Positions 11,283 through 22,000 of a stretch of DNA of 64,000 nucleotides are shown here, one piece after another. A program made the position numbers and the translations under genes. The DNA comes from Agapanthus africanus (Eukaryota > Streptophyta > Magnoliopsida > Asparagales > Amaryllidaceae), in the NCBI GenBank assembly GCA_030015575.1, contig JASDDO010000024.1, positions 217,516,996-217,580,995 of the forward strand. Reading direction: 5' to 3'. The notes below the pieces were generated by a model. The model was not told the origin of the DNA. It was given only the letters and a program-made list of their open reading frames with translations, and searched no databases. Positions within the stretch are counted from its first letter, which is position 1. Every line of letters starts with the position of its first letter.

Positions 11283-12713
11283 GAGACCTTCAATCAGTGA
11301 TATCTCACACCTCAGAACTCCAAAAATTCTGAAAAAAATACCCACGCCTTCGTATCGACGACTCCGACGCTGTGGTTCCACCCAAGTATCGAGGAAAAAT
11401 CTGAGCGCAGAGCTATAGAGGATTTAGTACAAGCCTACGTTTTCAACCTATCGGCATCCGACTCAAATAAAAGGTAGGATCCGCCTCTCTCTCCACTCCT
11501 CTGTCGCCTTCTTTCTCATAATGATCTTGGTTTCAACTCCTAATCCCTAATCTCATATAAAAATGATATTAAAAATGTTCTTGCATGCCTATTTTTTTTG
11601 TACCTCTTAATGATGATAATATTAACCCGTGTTTAAAATGGTTTTTTTATTTACTCCTATATGCAAAATGGTGCCCCCTCATACAACATGGAACGTGATA
11701 TGCTTAATGTTATAACCCACGGGGTATCAATTCACCCCTTACATACCCACACTTACCCATACTACCAATATGATCTCGAAATAGGTTACTTCCACAAAAT
11801 ACTCTCGTTTTATTAAAATGTTGATATCCATATGAGATAAGATATTTGGAATAAATATTTTAGATACGACATATATATATTTTACTTACACTTTTTTCAC
11901 CAACTACTGTAAGTTTGTTAAATCGCTTTACCTTTTTGAAAAGGGATAATACTAAATCTAAATAACGGCATATAGTTTTTCCAACTTAGTCACTTTCACT
12001 CGAAAGGATATTTTTATATTAATTCTTCTTAGAATGTTAACTAAAATCTAATAAGTTACCCTGATAATAGGATAATATTTTACGCGAGTACCTCGTGGTT
12101 GATAGGCAATCGTCCCTGAAAAGGACACAAATCCTACCGTCCATGTGCAGCGGTTGCCAACACGAACGTATTTTCTAAAACGTTATCTCAAACTTAAAAC
12201 ACTATAATTTCATAAAATTATTATTTATAATAAAATACATCAATCCATCCTAAAAAGAGATAATTTCATTTAAATACCTTGACCTTTACTAAAAGGCTAT
12301 TTCCAACAAAAACCATAACCCTTATAACGATATTTTTCTAAAGATTTCTAAAACTTTATTAAAAGAAAATTTTCAAATAAATACCCTAACCTTTTATTAA
12401 GAGGATAATTTCTCAGTAAAATACTGTGGGTTTCCAAAATGATGAATCTTCCAAATAGCATGGTTTTCCTGTAAACAATAAATATAATTAAACACTGTCA
12501 TCTTTTATTAACTAAGCATTTTATAAAAAGATAAGAAGCACTTACATACTTTAAAAAGATAACAAGATAAAATGAGTGGTTGTGGAAGGCCATATTAAAT
12601 GAGATCAATTTTTTGATTACAAGTTTATGACATACATGACACGTGATACGGTTAGGGTTAGAATGCGCGGACCTAGATATGGAATACTTATATATGAGGA
12701 TCTCTGCAGGCAG

Positions 12714-12868
12714 GGTGAACAGTCCAAGGTGTGGATGGCTACTAACCCGATATTCGGGCGAATACTAACCCTACTTTGGGGGTGAATGGTCCAATGTGTG
12801 GACAACTACTAACCCGATATTCGGACAAATACTAACCCTATTTGAGGGCGAATGATCCAATATGTGGA
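12714..12868 (+). repeat. 67-bp tandem repeat inside the family-D LTR
   Basis: Units beginning GTGAACAGTCC (12714), GTGAATGGTCC (12781) and GCGAATGATCC (12848) give a 67-bp period, two full units and a partial third. Each full unit holds the palindrome CCGATATTCGG and the phrase AATACTAACCCTA. A further imperfect GGATAC/TTCACG repeat follows at about 13280-13430. Confidence 0.75.
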
Positions 12869-13499
12869 TGGCATACAATGTAGAAATTCCATGCCTAGAT
12901 GTATATGCACTAACTCTAATTCGTCAAAACTTTTATACTGAACCACGGGGATGGGTAGTTTGATTAGGCAAGGAGATTTGGAACTCGGATTCCCCTACTA
13001 CTCGATCATGATCCCGGAAAGTGAAACGGTACATTTCACTTCCCCAGTTGTTGTTCCGTGGCCACAACGGAATAATCCCAAGTATCCGGCCCTTATTTAA
13101 CAAACTAAAATGTTTACAATATCTATTGATACTCAACACTAAACTCATATCATGTGTTATACCCACATGTTGCCTTATCTACCTTTCTTTATGAGACACG
13201 AGTTATTCAGTATCTTGGATGTGGATATTTTACCAGTTTATACTTATTGTTTATTATGGAACTGAATGGTGGAAATAGCTGTGCACTTGAGTGATATTCA
13301 CGCTAGACAAAACTCCATAGTAGTCATGGAACACCTTTCGGGGATGTTCACGCTACAGCATTGATTTCTACCCCAGGCACGAGCACCAGCTAGTCATAGG
13401 ATACCTCAAGGATACGAGTATGTTCACCGGTCAATTCCATCAATACACACCTGGTTTAACCTGATCTAACTCTTAAAATTAATATCCATTTGACTTGAC

Positions 13500-13814
13500 T
13501 TGAATTTTTACCAAACATATACCTCACACAACCTACTCATATTCACATATATCTCTGTCGACATATCTAATTTGCATACAACCTCATACCTTTATACTCA
13601 TGTACATCATATTCATTATACTTATATACACCTGTTCATTCCTATACCATTACTTCCTTATGAGGCAATCCTACCCGAGTATAACTCGTTGACGGACCTC
13701 CCTTTTCTTCCTCTATTTTTGGAATGTCCGTCAGATGAGAATGAGTATTATGGCGAGGATCAAGGCATGAAGCCAACTAATGAAGATTATGCAGACTTGA
13801 CGATGGAAGATTAA
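13500..13814 (+). other. Acidic-ended ORF inside the family-D LTR, doubtful
   Basis: This frame of 104 codons ends in an acidic tail (DENEYYGEDQGMKPTNEDYA). It lies just upstream of an AATAAA signal at 13915-13920 on the LTR sense strand. The first half is tyrosine/histidine-rich low complexity and does not look like protein. I recognise no domain. It could be the tail of a spliced LTR-encoded ORF or chance. Confidence 0.25.
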
Positions 13815-14008
13815 CTAGATTTAATTTTTGTTGTTGCCCACATGTTTAGGGCTTTTATTTCTCCTTTGATATAATTAAACTACTTAGTTGATTTTACTCT
13901 TTCTTTTGGGATGTAATAAAGTTTGGTTAATAGAAATAAATGCCTTTTGCTTTTATTATTTTGATTTTGGTACACATCCTGCATGTTAGATATTCATACG
14001 CTTAACGT

Positions 14009-14041
14009 AACTGTATTGAATAGACCGCCTTCAATACAGTT
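14009..14041. repeat. Perfect 12-bp hairpin near the 3' end of the family-D LTR
   Basis: AACTGTATTGAA (14009-14020) pairs perfectly with TTCAATACAGTT (14030-14041) across a nine-base loop, 57 bases from the end of the LTR and about 90 bases after AATAAA. In RNA it would be a stable stem in U5, possibly part of RNA 3'-end formation or packaging. Confidence 0.75.
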
Positions 14042-14701
14042 AGGTTGCGGACTTTGCCACGCCATCCTTCACCTTCTTTTGGGAAGCGGGGCGTGACAAC
14101 AGAAGAATTAAATCTATGAAAAAGCTATTAAAACCCTAAAAATCCTAGAAAAGGAAAATATCCAAGAACTGTAAAGGGAATAAAACTCCCAAAGTTTTTT
14201 AAAGAATCAAATCACAGCTAAGCTCTGCAAAATAAACACACAACAATGATGGGAATAAATCCCAGAAATCCCCATGTTAGAAAACCCATGGGATGAATGA
14301 TGAAATTAAATTCTAATGTCAAGATTGACAATAGGGTAAAACCCTAAGAGGAGAATCAAAGATTCTCAAAAATGCCCTTGATATGGACATCAAGATCTAC
14401 GATCTATATAAAAAAAAAGGTTATCTTTTTAAGATCTCCAAGAGATCGATTCAAGAAAAGAACTAAGATCTGTCGGTGGATCTAAAATCCAAAAATAATA
14501 ATAATAATATGTCCAAAAGTTTTATAAGAGCTAAGTTCTGTTCATAATTCTCACCAAAATTTTTGGCAAAGTTTGCTCTATTCAAAGTGAGTTTTCGAGG
14601 GCAGAGATCTAAGCTCTAGAACAAGAATTAAATTCTCAAAAAAAGAAAGACTCAAAAGAAGAAGATGAAGAGACAGCAGTCATTTTAAAAGCCAAAGGCT
14701 C

Positions 14702-14709
14702 TATTTATA
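14702..14709 (-). promoter_or_regulatory. Reverse-strand TATA box for the block E small ORF
   Basis: On the reverse strand the sequence reads CTTATAAATAGAGCC, a canonical plant TATA context. Without the family-D solo LTR it would sit roughly 0.8 kb upstream of the ATG at 10289, with a leader intron whose acceptor is at 10295. The homologous ORF in element C has a matching CTATAAATAGAG box. Confidence 0.6.
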
Positions 14710-14835
14710 AGACGTAGGGCAATCGATTCAACTCCCTTAGGTGATCCAATGGTGGTAAAATTGACATCGTTGCACTCACATGCAAGACACATGAGTACAA
14801 CGATGGAGGGCATTTGTTCCCTCATAAAAAAATTT

Positions 14836-15022
14836 CAGGCGGCGCCTTACATGTTTAACACGTGAGAATCAGCGCCAGCTTTTATTAGGATTAAAAAAGT
14901 CATATGCTGGCGCCTCACATGAAGCTCACGTGAGCGCCGGCGTGCAAAGCACGTAGTGCCTGTTTCCGTAAGAATTAAATTCTTAGACGGCGTCCATGTG
15001 CATAGCACGTGACCATCAGCGC
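14836..15022. repeat. CACGTG hairpin cluster, block E, proximal
   Basis: Three diverged hairpins include GCGCCTTACATG...CACGTGAG, GCGCCTCACATG...CACGTGAGCGCC (about 14910-14940) and GCGTCCATGTG...CACGTGACC. Spacers contain AATTAAATTC-type palindromes. They are related to the repeats at 6378-6592 and 15921-16241. Confidence 0.65.
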
Positions 15023-15400
15023 CTAAATTAAAGAGGGTAGAATTAAATTTTACATGGGGAATTATTTTTCTAAAATCTGGGGATATTCTGTGTTAAACGG
15101 AGCCGTTGGATCAAAAATCCAATGGTGATTAAAAATCATCGAATGATAGAATTAAATCCTATTGGGGGGAAATATCTGCCTGATCTTTTTGTTAATATAA
15201 AAAAGATCCTCTCTGTTAAATAGAGAATTGTTGGATCAAATAATCAAATTCTAATAGGGAAAAATATTTCCCTAATCTTTCTAAACGAGAAAGATAAATT
15301 CTGAACGCTAAGATTAAAATTCCATTGGTGATTAAAAATCACCATTTTGATAGAATTAAATTCTATCTGTGGGAAAATATTTTCCTAATATTGTTGAAAA

Positions 15401-15404
<4 letters not shown>

Positions 15405-15434
<30 letters not shown>
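15405..15434. repeat. (AT)n microsatellite
   Basis: About 15 uninterrupted AT dinucleotides lie within the hairpin-dense tract. Confidence 0.95.
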
Positions 15435-15436
<2 letters not shown>

Positions 15437-15920
15437 TGTAAAATAGAATTTGGATTAAAAATCCAATAGTGGATAAAATCCCCTAAATAATTTTTGAGGC
15501 CAATTAAATCAATTGGTATATCTCAAATGATAGATTTTCTCAAGATAATTAACAATTTGCTTCTTGTATATAAAGAATGGGAGATTTATAAAAAAAAAGG
15601 AGGATCAACCCCATAAGCTTCTCTATAAAAGAAAACTAAGAATTCAATTCTCCAAAGAAAAGAAGAAGGTTCTCGCTCTCTCAAACTCTAGGTAAAGAAA
15701 AGCAGAGATAAACATATCTCTTTTGCCTGGTATAAAAAATAAAGGTTTAACACTTCAAAAAAAGAATTTAGTTTTTAGAACATAAGAAATTAGTTCTCAA
15801 AAAACTTGATCTCAAATCTTCGAAACAGAGATCTTGATAGTCCTCAATGGCCAAAATGCCATCAACAGAAATTTAACTTCTTTTCAAAAGATAAACAGAG
15901 CGTAAATCTCTCAAGGACTC

Positions 15921-16241
15921 AACGCCTCACGTGCTTCCTACGTGAAGCGTCCAAAATATAAACTCGGCGCCTCACGTGGAATACACGTGAGCACCCAAAA
16001 ATATAGACTCAGCGCCTCACGTTAAATACACGTGAACGTCCAAAAATATAAACTCGGGGTCTCGCGTGCTTCCCACGTGAGCGCCCAACAAAACAGAACG
16101 CTCAGCACCTCATGTGAAACACATGTGAGCGCCGTATAAAAGTGATGGGCACTATAAATTTAGTCAAAATGACTAAGTGCCTAGCACTGATTGGGCAGCA
16201 CCCATATCTGAGCGCCTCACGTGGTACACACGTGAGCGTCT
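15921..16241. repeat. CACGTG hairpin array, block E, distal (about six hairpins)
   Basis: Repeated hairpins of the form GCGCCTCACGTG-loop-CACGTGAGCGCC are separated by AAAATATAAACTC-like spacers at roughly 45-50 bases, with a longer spacer before the last. The loops vary (CTTCCTA, GAATA, TTAAATA, CTTCCC, GAAACA, GTACA). One copy carries matching changes in both arms (CTCATGTG with CACATGTGAG). The core is a G-box, a binding site for plant bZIP and bHLH factors. Confidence 0.75.
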
Positions 16242-16720
16242 GAGCAAAAAATAAGTGCTTAGCACTTCTGAATAAAGGGGGGAAACCCAAGACCGGGTAG
16301 ACCAAGCCCAAATTAGCTAAGTGTTTGAAATTTCTTGCAACTGAATCCAAACGCTCTGTTGTTGAATCTCAACAAAAATTTGATGATCCCTAAAATATTG
16401 CTAAGTTGATCTTAGTCTCAAATAATACTAACGTATTCTTAGTAAAAATAAATTGAGCCCAAATACTCATATATTTAAGTTGATCTTAATCTTAAACTAG
16501 ACTAACGGTCCTTAAATAAAATAAAATATTCTTTGAACTAAAGAAACATACAACTTAAGTCTAAAATATACGGATTTGGACTAATCCGCGCCCTACGGAC
16601 GACGACATAAACTAGTCTCTGTATACGATCCACGGGCAACCAAAACAAACAAAATAATACACGATACGAAGTGAACTACTGGAGAAAGAGAAAGTGGTTT
16701 CTCAACATAATTAACTTTAA

Positions 16721-17138
16721 GGGCTTACATCTGCGGGGAAAAGCGTCCCCACAATTTAAAACCCCTCACAAATGAAGGGGAATCTAATAAAATCTGCTGC
16801 AACGGTCGCATCTATCCAAATCTCCGATATACGGTGCCATAAATCCAACTTGATATCTTTAGAGAGGTGGATGGATATATCCAAATAGCATCTGCCCCTA
16901 AATTCAGGCAAGACGATCCATCCCAGTTCATCTCTTTTTTTCGGCGATAAACAGTCGGATTTGAGAGAAGGTGTTTTAAAAAAATACGTACCTCAAGTTT
17001 TGGGTTAAGAAACCCCCGTTCAGTCGATCCACGATTGCTTGAGTGTACGCTTGCGCTGGTTAAACTACCCGGATTTTTGGCACTGTAACTCCCTAATGCC
17101 TTATTCTTGAATTTGCTCCTCGCTCTGCACAATCGTAG
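16721..17138. other. Block E remainder, no gene seen
   Basis: A few short hairpins are present (GGGGAAAAGCGTCCCC, CCCCTCACAAATGAAGGGG near 16737-16780), but no frame with protein character. The 141-codon reverse frame across 16812-17237 crosses the copia LTR boundary and is spurious. The right edge is the left copy of the copia target duplication (CGTAG, 17134-17138). Confidence 0.5.
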
Positions 17139-18319
17139 TGTTGGTTGTATATATGCCCTAGAGGCCATTGTTGTAAATATGATGTATATTATGGTGAATG
17201 CCTGGATATATAGAGAGAGGACTTTCTTGCTCGACATGATAGTATGCTATTTGGTTTCACTTTATCTTAACATGTTAACTTGTATTGGTTTACTGTCTTG
17301 CTCTCACGTGTTGATAAAGCCCTTAGGATATGTACTTGACTACTAGGACTATGATGTAGATCATACTAGTGGGGCCAGGGTAGTCCAAGAGTACATCCTA
17401 TAACTGTTCCTAGTCGAGGGTGTATCGAGACAGGCCATCGATACTCCAGAGTAGACTAGCGTATACGCATCTTGACCCATATGATGGGCGATAGATAATC
17501 CTATATCCATCAGTGTTTGACATCAAAAATGGTGTACGGGTGCTCAGTAGAGACTGGGTACACTGAACGAACTCGTCGAGAACTCCTACATGGTATTATA
17601 CCTATCGTCAGATAGCAGTTCTCTGGTGACACTGGTTCAGGTTAGTCCGTAGACCCGAGATCGTCATAGAGTCTTGTGTGATTCCCACTGTACTTTGATT
17701 TCCACCTTACCACGTTCAAGAGAACGTGCAAAACGGTGGCTTTTGGGTACAGTCCCGAATCACATGGAGGCAATGAGCGATAGGAGGGGTTTCGTATCTC
17801 CCGGTATTGGGGGTTGATGTTACGCTGTGTTCAATTGGCTATAACTGGAAGTCCCTGGCCATGGCTGATATGAAGATCAACTGGTAAGTGTTATCAGTAG
17901 TTTCTCGACCCGTTATGAGCCTCACATCGACATGACTTATCGGTTACTGGGGTCTGACGTTCACCACCCCTAAACTGGATATGCGACATATCAGACGAAG
18001 AGACCGGACTGTACGGTAGTGTTACTGATTGTCTCGACGAAAGTTTTGACAGCTTTGCTGGTTTTCTTCTGATCGCTCAATACCCGGATGGGCGTTACGT
18101 TTAGCTGACCGCTTGCGGCTTGTAAGTGTTTGATATGATCATTACCTACTGCCGGCGTATTGACGAGTCTTAGAGTCCCATACAGGAGTTTCCTAGCTCA
18201 GGCGAAATGATATGGTGTGCATATGAGATATGCACGGGGACCCGATTGAATGCGAGTATGTGATACCGTATGTTAATCGGGCGTTTTTCTATTGGTCGGG
18301 TCGTATGTGATATCACCGG

Positions 18320-18713
18320 TGTCACGACCCACCCCCAAACACAGATGGTATTGTCCGCTCTGGCCGAAACCGCACGGTTTTGTTCCTTTGAATGATTTCG
18401 ATACTTCAAACTCCGGAATTTCAGTAGGTCGCCCATTCCAGAATTTCTCTGGCTCAAGCACGCTTAACTACGGAGTTCTTCAAACTCCGGAGTTCCGATT
18501 CATCCAAAAGGCGCCTCTGTGTTACAAGAGTGGAATCATTTCATTTATAGTTCAGATCGTGCCCTCTTTCGGAATGGAATTCGATACTCCTCATTGTTCT
18601 GGTGGGTCCCCGTGTGCATCCATATCGGTTACATCCCCACCTCAATACTGGATAACATCACACTTCTCACGGGATAGGTAGTATTCAACCCCAACTCCAC
18701 CTGGGGTATTACA
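18320..18713 (-). repeat. TRIM 3' LTR
   Basis: 394 bp. It is about 10 bp longer than its partner because of an extra segment near 18394-18415 (ATTTCGATACTTCAAACTCC region) that replaces GAACCCGGGGCTACTT in the other copy. The repeated ACTACGGAGTTCTTCAAACT block is shared. Confidence 0.92.
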
Positions 18714-18725
18714 TCCCCCCACTTA
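18714..18725 (-). other. TRIM polypurine tract
   Basis: On the reverse strand TAAGTGGGGGGA directly precedes the TGTAATACCCC start of the 3' LTR, a textbook plus-strand primer. Confidence 0.9.
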
Positions 18726-18768
18726 GAATAATGGTTCGTCCTCAAACCACAGACCTACTTTTAAGGGA

Positions 18769-18783
18769 CCAGCTCTGATACCA
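18769..18783 (-). other. TRIM primer-binding site (initiator tRNA-Met)
   Basis: On the reverse strand TGGTATCAGAGCTGG lies five bases after the 5' LTR. It matches the 3' end of plant initiator tRNA-Met, the same primer as used by chromoviruses A and B. Confidence 0.92.
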
Positions 18784-18787
18784 TATT

Positions 18788-19171
18788 TGTTACGACTCAC
18801 CCCCAAACACAGATGGTATTGTCCGCTCTGGCCGAAACCGTACGGTTTTGTCCCTTTGAATGAACCCGGGGCTACTTCTCAGTAGGTCACCCATCCCAGA
18901 ATTTCTCTGGCTCAAGCACGCTTAACTACGGAGTTCTTCAAACTCCGGAGTTCCGATTCATCCAAAAGGCGCCTCTGTGTTACAAGAGTGGTATCATTTC
19001 ATTTATAATTCAGATCGTGCACTCTTTCGGAATGGAATTCGATACTCCCTATTGTTCTAGTGGGTCCCCGTGTGCATCCGTATCGGTTACATCCCCACCT
19101 CAATACCGGATAATATCACACTTCTCACGGGATAGGTGGTATTCAGCCCCAACTCCACCTGGGGTATTACA
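18788..19171 (-). repeat. TRIM 5' LTR
   Basis: 384 bp. On the reverse strand its last bases read GAGTCGTAACA, where the other LTR has GGGTCGTGACA, so the terminal dinucleotide is kept. Scattered substitutions between the two LTRs indicate an insertion of some age. Confidence 0.92.
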
Positions 19172-19357
19172 ACCGGTTTGTTAAATCAAGTATTGATTTA
19201 ACATTTGACCTTTAGTTTAATTCTTTATTTAAACCTTTTCCTTTATTGAAGATGTATGCATGCATGTATGCACATGTTGATGTGCATGGACACACACATG
19301 CATAGTTTCATGGTTTATGATACACAATTGGTGGCAATATAAGACTTGCATGGTTCT

Positions 19358-19407
<50 letters not shown>

Positions 19408-19416
19408 TATTTGGAT

Positions 19417-19424
19417 TATAAAAG
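19417..19424 (+). promoter_or_regulatory. TATA box of the copia LTR
   Basis: TATAAAAG lies in GGATTATAAAAGGCAAATGG. It is downstream of the (AT)n run and about 680 bases before the LTR end. Confidence 0.6.
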
Positions 19425-20094
19425 GCAAATGGAAATTAAATCTTTAATGGGTTTTTCTACACTCTTCTTGACTTTGACCTAGCTTAAACCCATGGTTTAC
19501 TTTTCATTTGGACTTTAACCCAAATGGAAAATATCTAGATATTATTGAACCATGGTTTGAAATGAGAGAAAGAAAATATATAATACTTTCTTTTCTCATT
19601 TATTCATTAAGCTTATCATTATCTTTTTAGACAAAGGCTTTTGTCATCATCTTCTTCTTCCTCCAAGCTCTCTTGAGTTTTCTCTTGAGTGAGGGTGATA
19701 AAAAGAAAGGGTTTAGATTAGAGAATACAAACTATCTCATCATTCTACACACATCTAGCCCATTTGTGTAGGGTGTTTGCTATACTTCTTCCATGGATCA
19801 AGTAAAGCAAGGAGCTTTGGGTAAAGGGACTTCGGGTGGATCATCGTGGACAAGGAAGGTTGCTAGCAATCTGTTCCAAACTCTCAAAGGTCCAAGGAGT
19901 CACCAAAGGGAGACTACAAAGGTTGTAATCTCTACACTTAGTGATAGAATCTTCTTTGTATGTGATATAATTGGTTGTTACCCTAAATATTCTAGTAAAG
20001 ACTCATGCTTTGTTTGCTTTGCACCTCTTTAAATTTTTAATGTGGCATGAATGATGCTACCAAACCATAGACTAGGTGCAAGGGAAACCCAACA

Positions 20095-20544
20095 TGTAGT
20101 TCGTAATTTTGTCAAAATTTGAAAATATCGTAAAATACGATATTTAGTACAAAATACGATATTTATGGACAAAGTGTTGTAAACACATGATTATGCGATT
20201 TTGCATATCAAAATGGATCAACAACAGAACAAGAGACAAAACACAAAAAGTTTGGTGCAAACTGGCATTGTTGGGCCGCAAATTACGGCAATTGGGGTTT
20301 TATTTGAGGCCAAAATGTGGGGTTTTGGCTCCAGTTTCTTAGTGTGTTCTCCTAGTTCTATTAGTGTCCCATTTTATGTGCAAAATATTTCAATAACATT
20401 CATAGCAATAGCAGATCAAAAACAGAGAGCACAAGTTAGCAAAAGTTTCAATTTTTGTGTTGTTTTGACGTTTTTAAATTTTTTGTTTGTTTTTCTGAAA
20501 ATATATACAGAGATAACTCAAAATAAACTTCGTGATGTTGCCAC
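20095..20544. other. Remnant between the copia LTR and the primer site, no gene
   Basis: A tandem ACGATATTTA motif occurs (20125-20165). The 131-codon frame at 20201-20596 runs across the primer site and into the LTR end, so it is not a gene. GGGCCGCAAATTACGGCAAT here (20275) resembles GACCGCAATTTACGGCCATT at 21766, perhaps a trace of a second LTR. Confidence 0.4.
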
Positions 20545-20562
20545 TCCCTGGAAATGGCACCA
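20545..20562 (-). other. Primer-binding site, tRNA-Asp-like
   Basis: The reverse strand reads TGGTGCCATTTCCAGGGA, preceded by CATCAAGTTTT. It differs at four positions from the TGGCGCCGTTGCCGGGGA site used by many Athila/Tat elements; three of the four are transitions fitting deamination. Confidence 0.65.
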
Positions 20563-20569
20563 AAAACTT

Positions 20570-22000
20570 GATGGAGATGCCGATGTCGTACTTTAAGAAG
20601 GTTATGGTTTAATATCGGATATGTCGGTTTTGATTAAAAAGATAGCACGATGTGATTCTCAAGTCATAAAATACCGCAAGTGCACGGTGCGTTGACGCAA
20701 TCCGGCAAGTACGGATCGATCCACAGGGAATGGATATCACGACGTTCTTTTTGAGTTAGGAACAAATATTTTGAAATTGATTTTGTCACGTTTTAATAAA
20801 AAAAATGCGATATAAAAGAGAAAAACGATATATACTGAATACTTAGGCTAAGATTTGGTAAATTGACTTGTGGCGTTACCCCCAACTCTCATTCTTGATT
20901 CAAACGTTCATTTCTAGTTTCTATTTGAATTTGAAAAGCATGTCATATCTAAACCGATTACAAAGAATCGTTTAGGATACAATATTAAATCGGAATAAAA
21001 GAAACTACAAATTGTAAGGGATTTAGATGAAATGAGGATAAAATAAACTAAGTGAGGTTAGCAAGTAAAGAACATATGCTTTTGTGGCTACATGTTCTGT
21101 CTAGCTAGTTCACTACACTTAGTTAAATTTTACCCTCCTTTCTACTTCATTCTTGATATAACAAAAATGATATATAAAGAGGATATGTGTTAAAGATTGA
21201 TTTGCAACCATTCAAAATAACATATCCTATCAAGCAATAACACGCTATATTATAAATATTAAGAGAAGAAGTTCAATAAATGCTAGAAATCAAGAATGGG
21301 GGGTTGGAAGGCAAGCCATTCATCAACCTATCTCACCTCTGCCTAAGTAAATACTACTCATACATCATGGTAAAGAGAGCACAAATAAACAAACAACACA
21401 TGAATCAATTGCAAGAAAAGTAAAAAAGAGAATACAAAGAACCAAAAATAAGCAAAAAATTGAAGTTTTTATTGAAGTTGAATCCAAATACAAACTAATG
21501 AGTTCAATTACCAAAATCTGACCTTACAAACTCACAATAGAAGTTGTAAGATAAGAGAAAGGCAAAAAACTCAATTAATCACTAAAGCTACAAAATTTCA
21601 TCAAGAGTTTTATAAGTATGGAAATGTACCTCCCATTTCTCCCAAAATGATCTGCTATTTATAAAACTTGTACAAACAAAAGTTGCATATAAAAATGAGT
21701 TGATATGACCAAGATTAATGCTCAGGAGAAAATTGGCACCATTTGAAAATGCAGAGACCGCAATTTACGGCCATTTGTAATAAATCGGCGGTCAAAAGGT
21801 AGGAGGTGGGGCCTGTCTTGGTTTTGTAATCTTCTATCATCAATATCATCTCCGTATATTTGCAATTTTGTCTGATTATTAAGAGGATACAATCTGGAGT
21901 TTTTGGAAGGAAAATGTATAGCTTAAAATCCATCATATTAACACTTTTTCAAATTACTCATCATTCTCATCCCACTTGTATGTCCACTTACTAAAATGTG
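20570..22000 (-). mobile_element. Reverse-strand Athila-like LTR with adjoining primer site (5' boundary approximate)
   Basis: Reading on the reverse strand there is a TATA box (21656-21663), a long R/U5, then CCCTGTGGATCGATCCGTAC (20719-20738), the conserved tail phrase of Athila-group LTRs. The LTR end falls near 20570, followed within a few bases by a tRNA-Asp-like primer site (20545-20562). Internal sequence would run leftwards into 20095-20544 and, beyond the copia LTR, into block E. I find no polyprotein there, so the element is a deletion derivative or a large non-coding retroelement. The LTR start is somewhere between about 21.9 and 22.2 kb. Confidence 0.6.
21656..21663 (-). promoter_or_regulatory. 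TATA box of the reverse-strand Athila-like LTR
   Basis: On the reverse strand TTTTATAAATAGCAG lies about 1.1 kb upstream of the primer-binding site, consistent with the long R/U5 of Athila LTRs. Confidence 0.5.

Larger units (their letters stand above)
10500..14098 (+). mobile_element. Solo LTR, chromovirus-like family D
   Basis: It starts TGTAACGACCGTG and ends GGAAGCGGGGCGTGACA, the same 3' terminus as families A and B. The flanks ACAGC (10495-10499) and ACAGA (14099-14103) are a 5-bp target duplication with one mismatch. No primer site follows the right end, so it is a solo LTR of 3599 bp. Inside are a U3 hairpin cluster (11013-11166), a TATA box (11275-11282), a 67-bp tandem repeat (12714-12868), an acidic-ended ORF (13500-13814), an AATAAA (13915-13920) and a perfect hairpin near the 3' end (14009-14041). 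Its body does not resemble families A or B, so I treat it as a separate family. Confidence 0.88.
14104..16720. repeat. Block E hairpin-dense tract
   Basis: The region is packed with short inverted repeats with small, usually A-rich loops. Examples are GGGAATAAATCCC (14251-14263), GAGAATCAAAGATTCTC (14351-14367), CTTGATATGGACATCAAG (14377-14394), TTAGTCAAAATGACTAA (16160-16176) and AGTGCCTAGCACT (16176-16188). It contains two CACGTG-hairpin clusters listed separately, an (AT)n run at 15405-15434, and a reverse-strand TATA box at 14702-14709. No ORF looks like protein. It lies upstream of the small ORF at 9954-10289 on that ORF's strand. Confidence 0.65.
18320..19171 (-). mobile_element. Complete TRIM element, reverse strand
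   Basis: This 852-bp element has two LTRs of about 390 bp and a 74-bp internal domain with only a primer-binding site and a polypurine tract. It is flanked by a perfect 5-bp duplication ACCGG (18315-18319 and 19172-19176). On the reverse strand the LTR starts TGTAATACCCCAGGTGGAGT and ends in GTGGGTCGTGACA. With no coding capacity it must have been moved by another element's enzymes. It lies inside the copia LTR, so it inserted later. The 129-codon ORF at 18292-18681 is just LTR sequence. Confidence 0.95.
17139..20094 (+). mobile_element. Solo copia LTR (Angela/SIRE-like), with nested TRIM
   Basis: It begins TGTTGGTTGTATATATGCCC followed by TAGAGGCC, the start typical of long copia LTRs in plants, and ends GGGAAACCCAACA, complementary to the TGTTGG start. 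Flanks CGTAG (17134-17138) and TGTAG (20095-20099) form a 5-bp target duplication with one C-to-T change. Excluding the TRIM and its extra target copy it is about 2.1 kb. A TATA box lies at 19417-19424, an (AT)n run at 19361-19405, and a CT-rich leader follows. There is no primer site or coding region, so it is a solo LTR. The ORF at 19793-20032 is LTR sequence. Confidence 0.85.
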
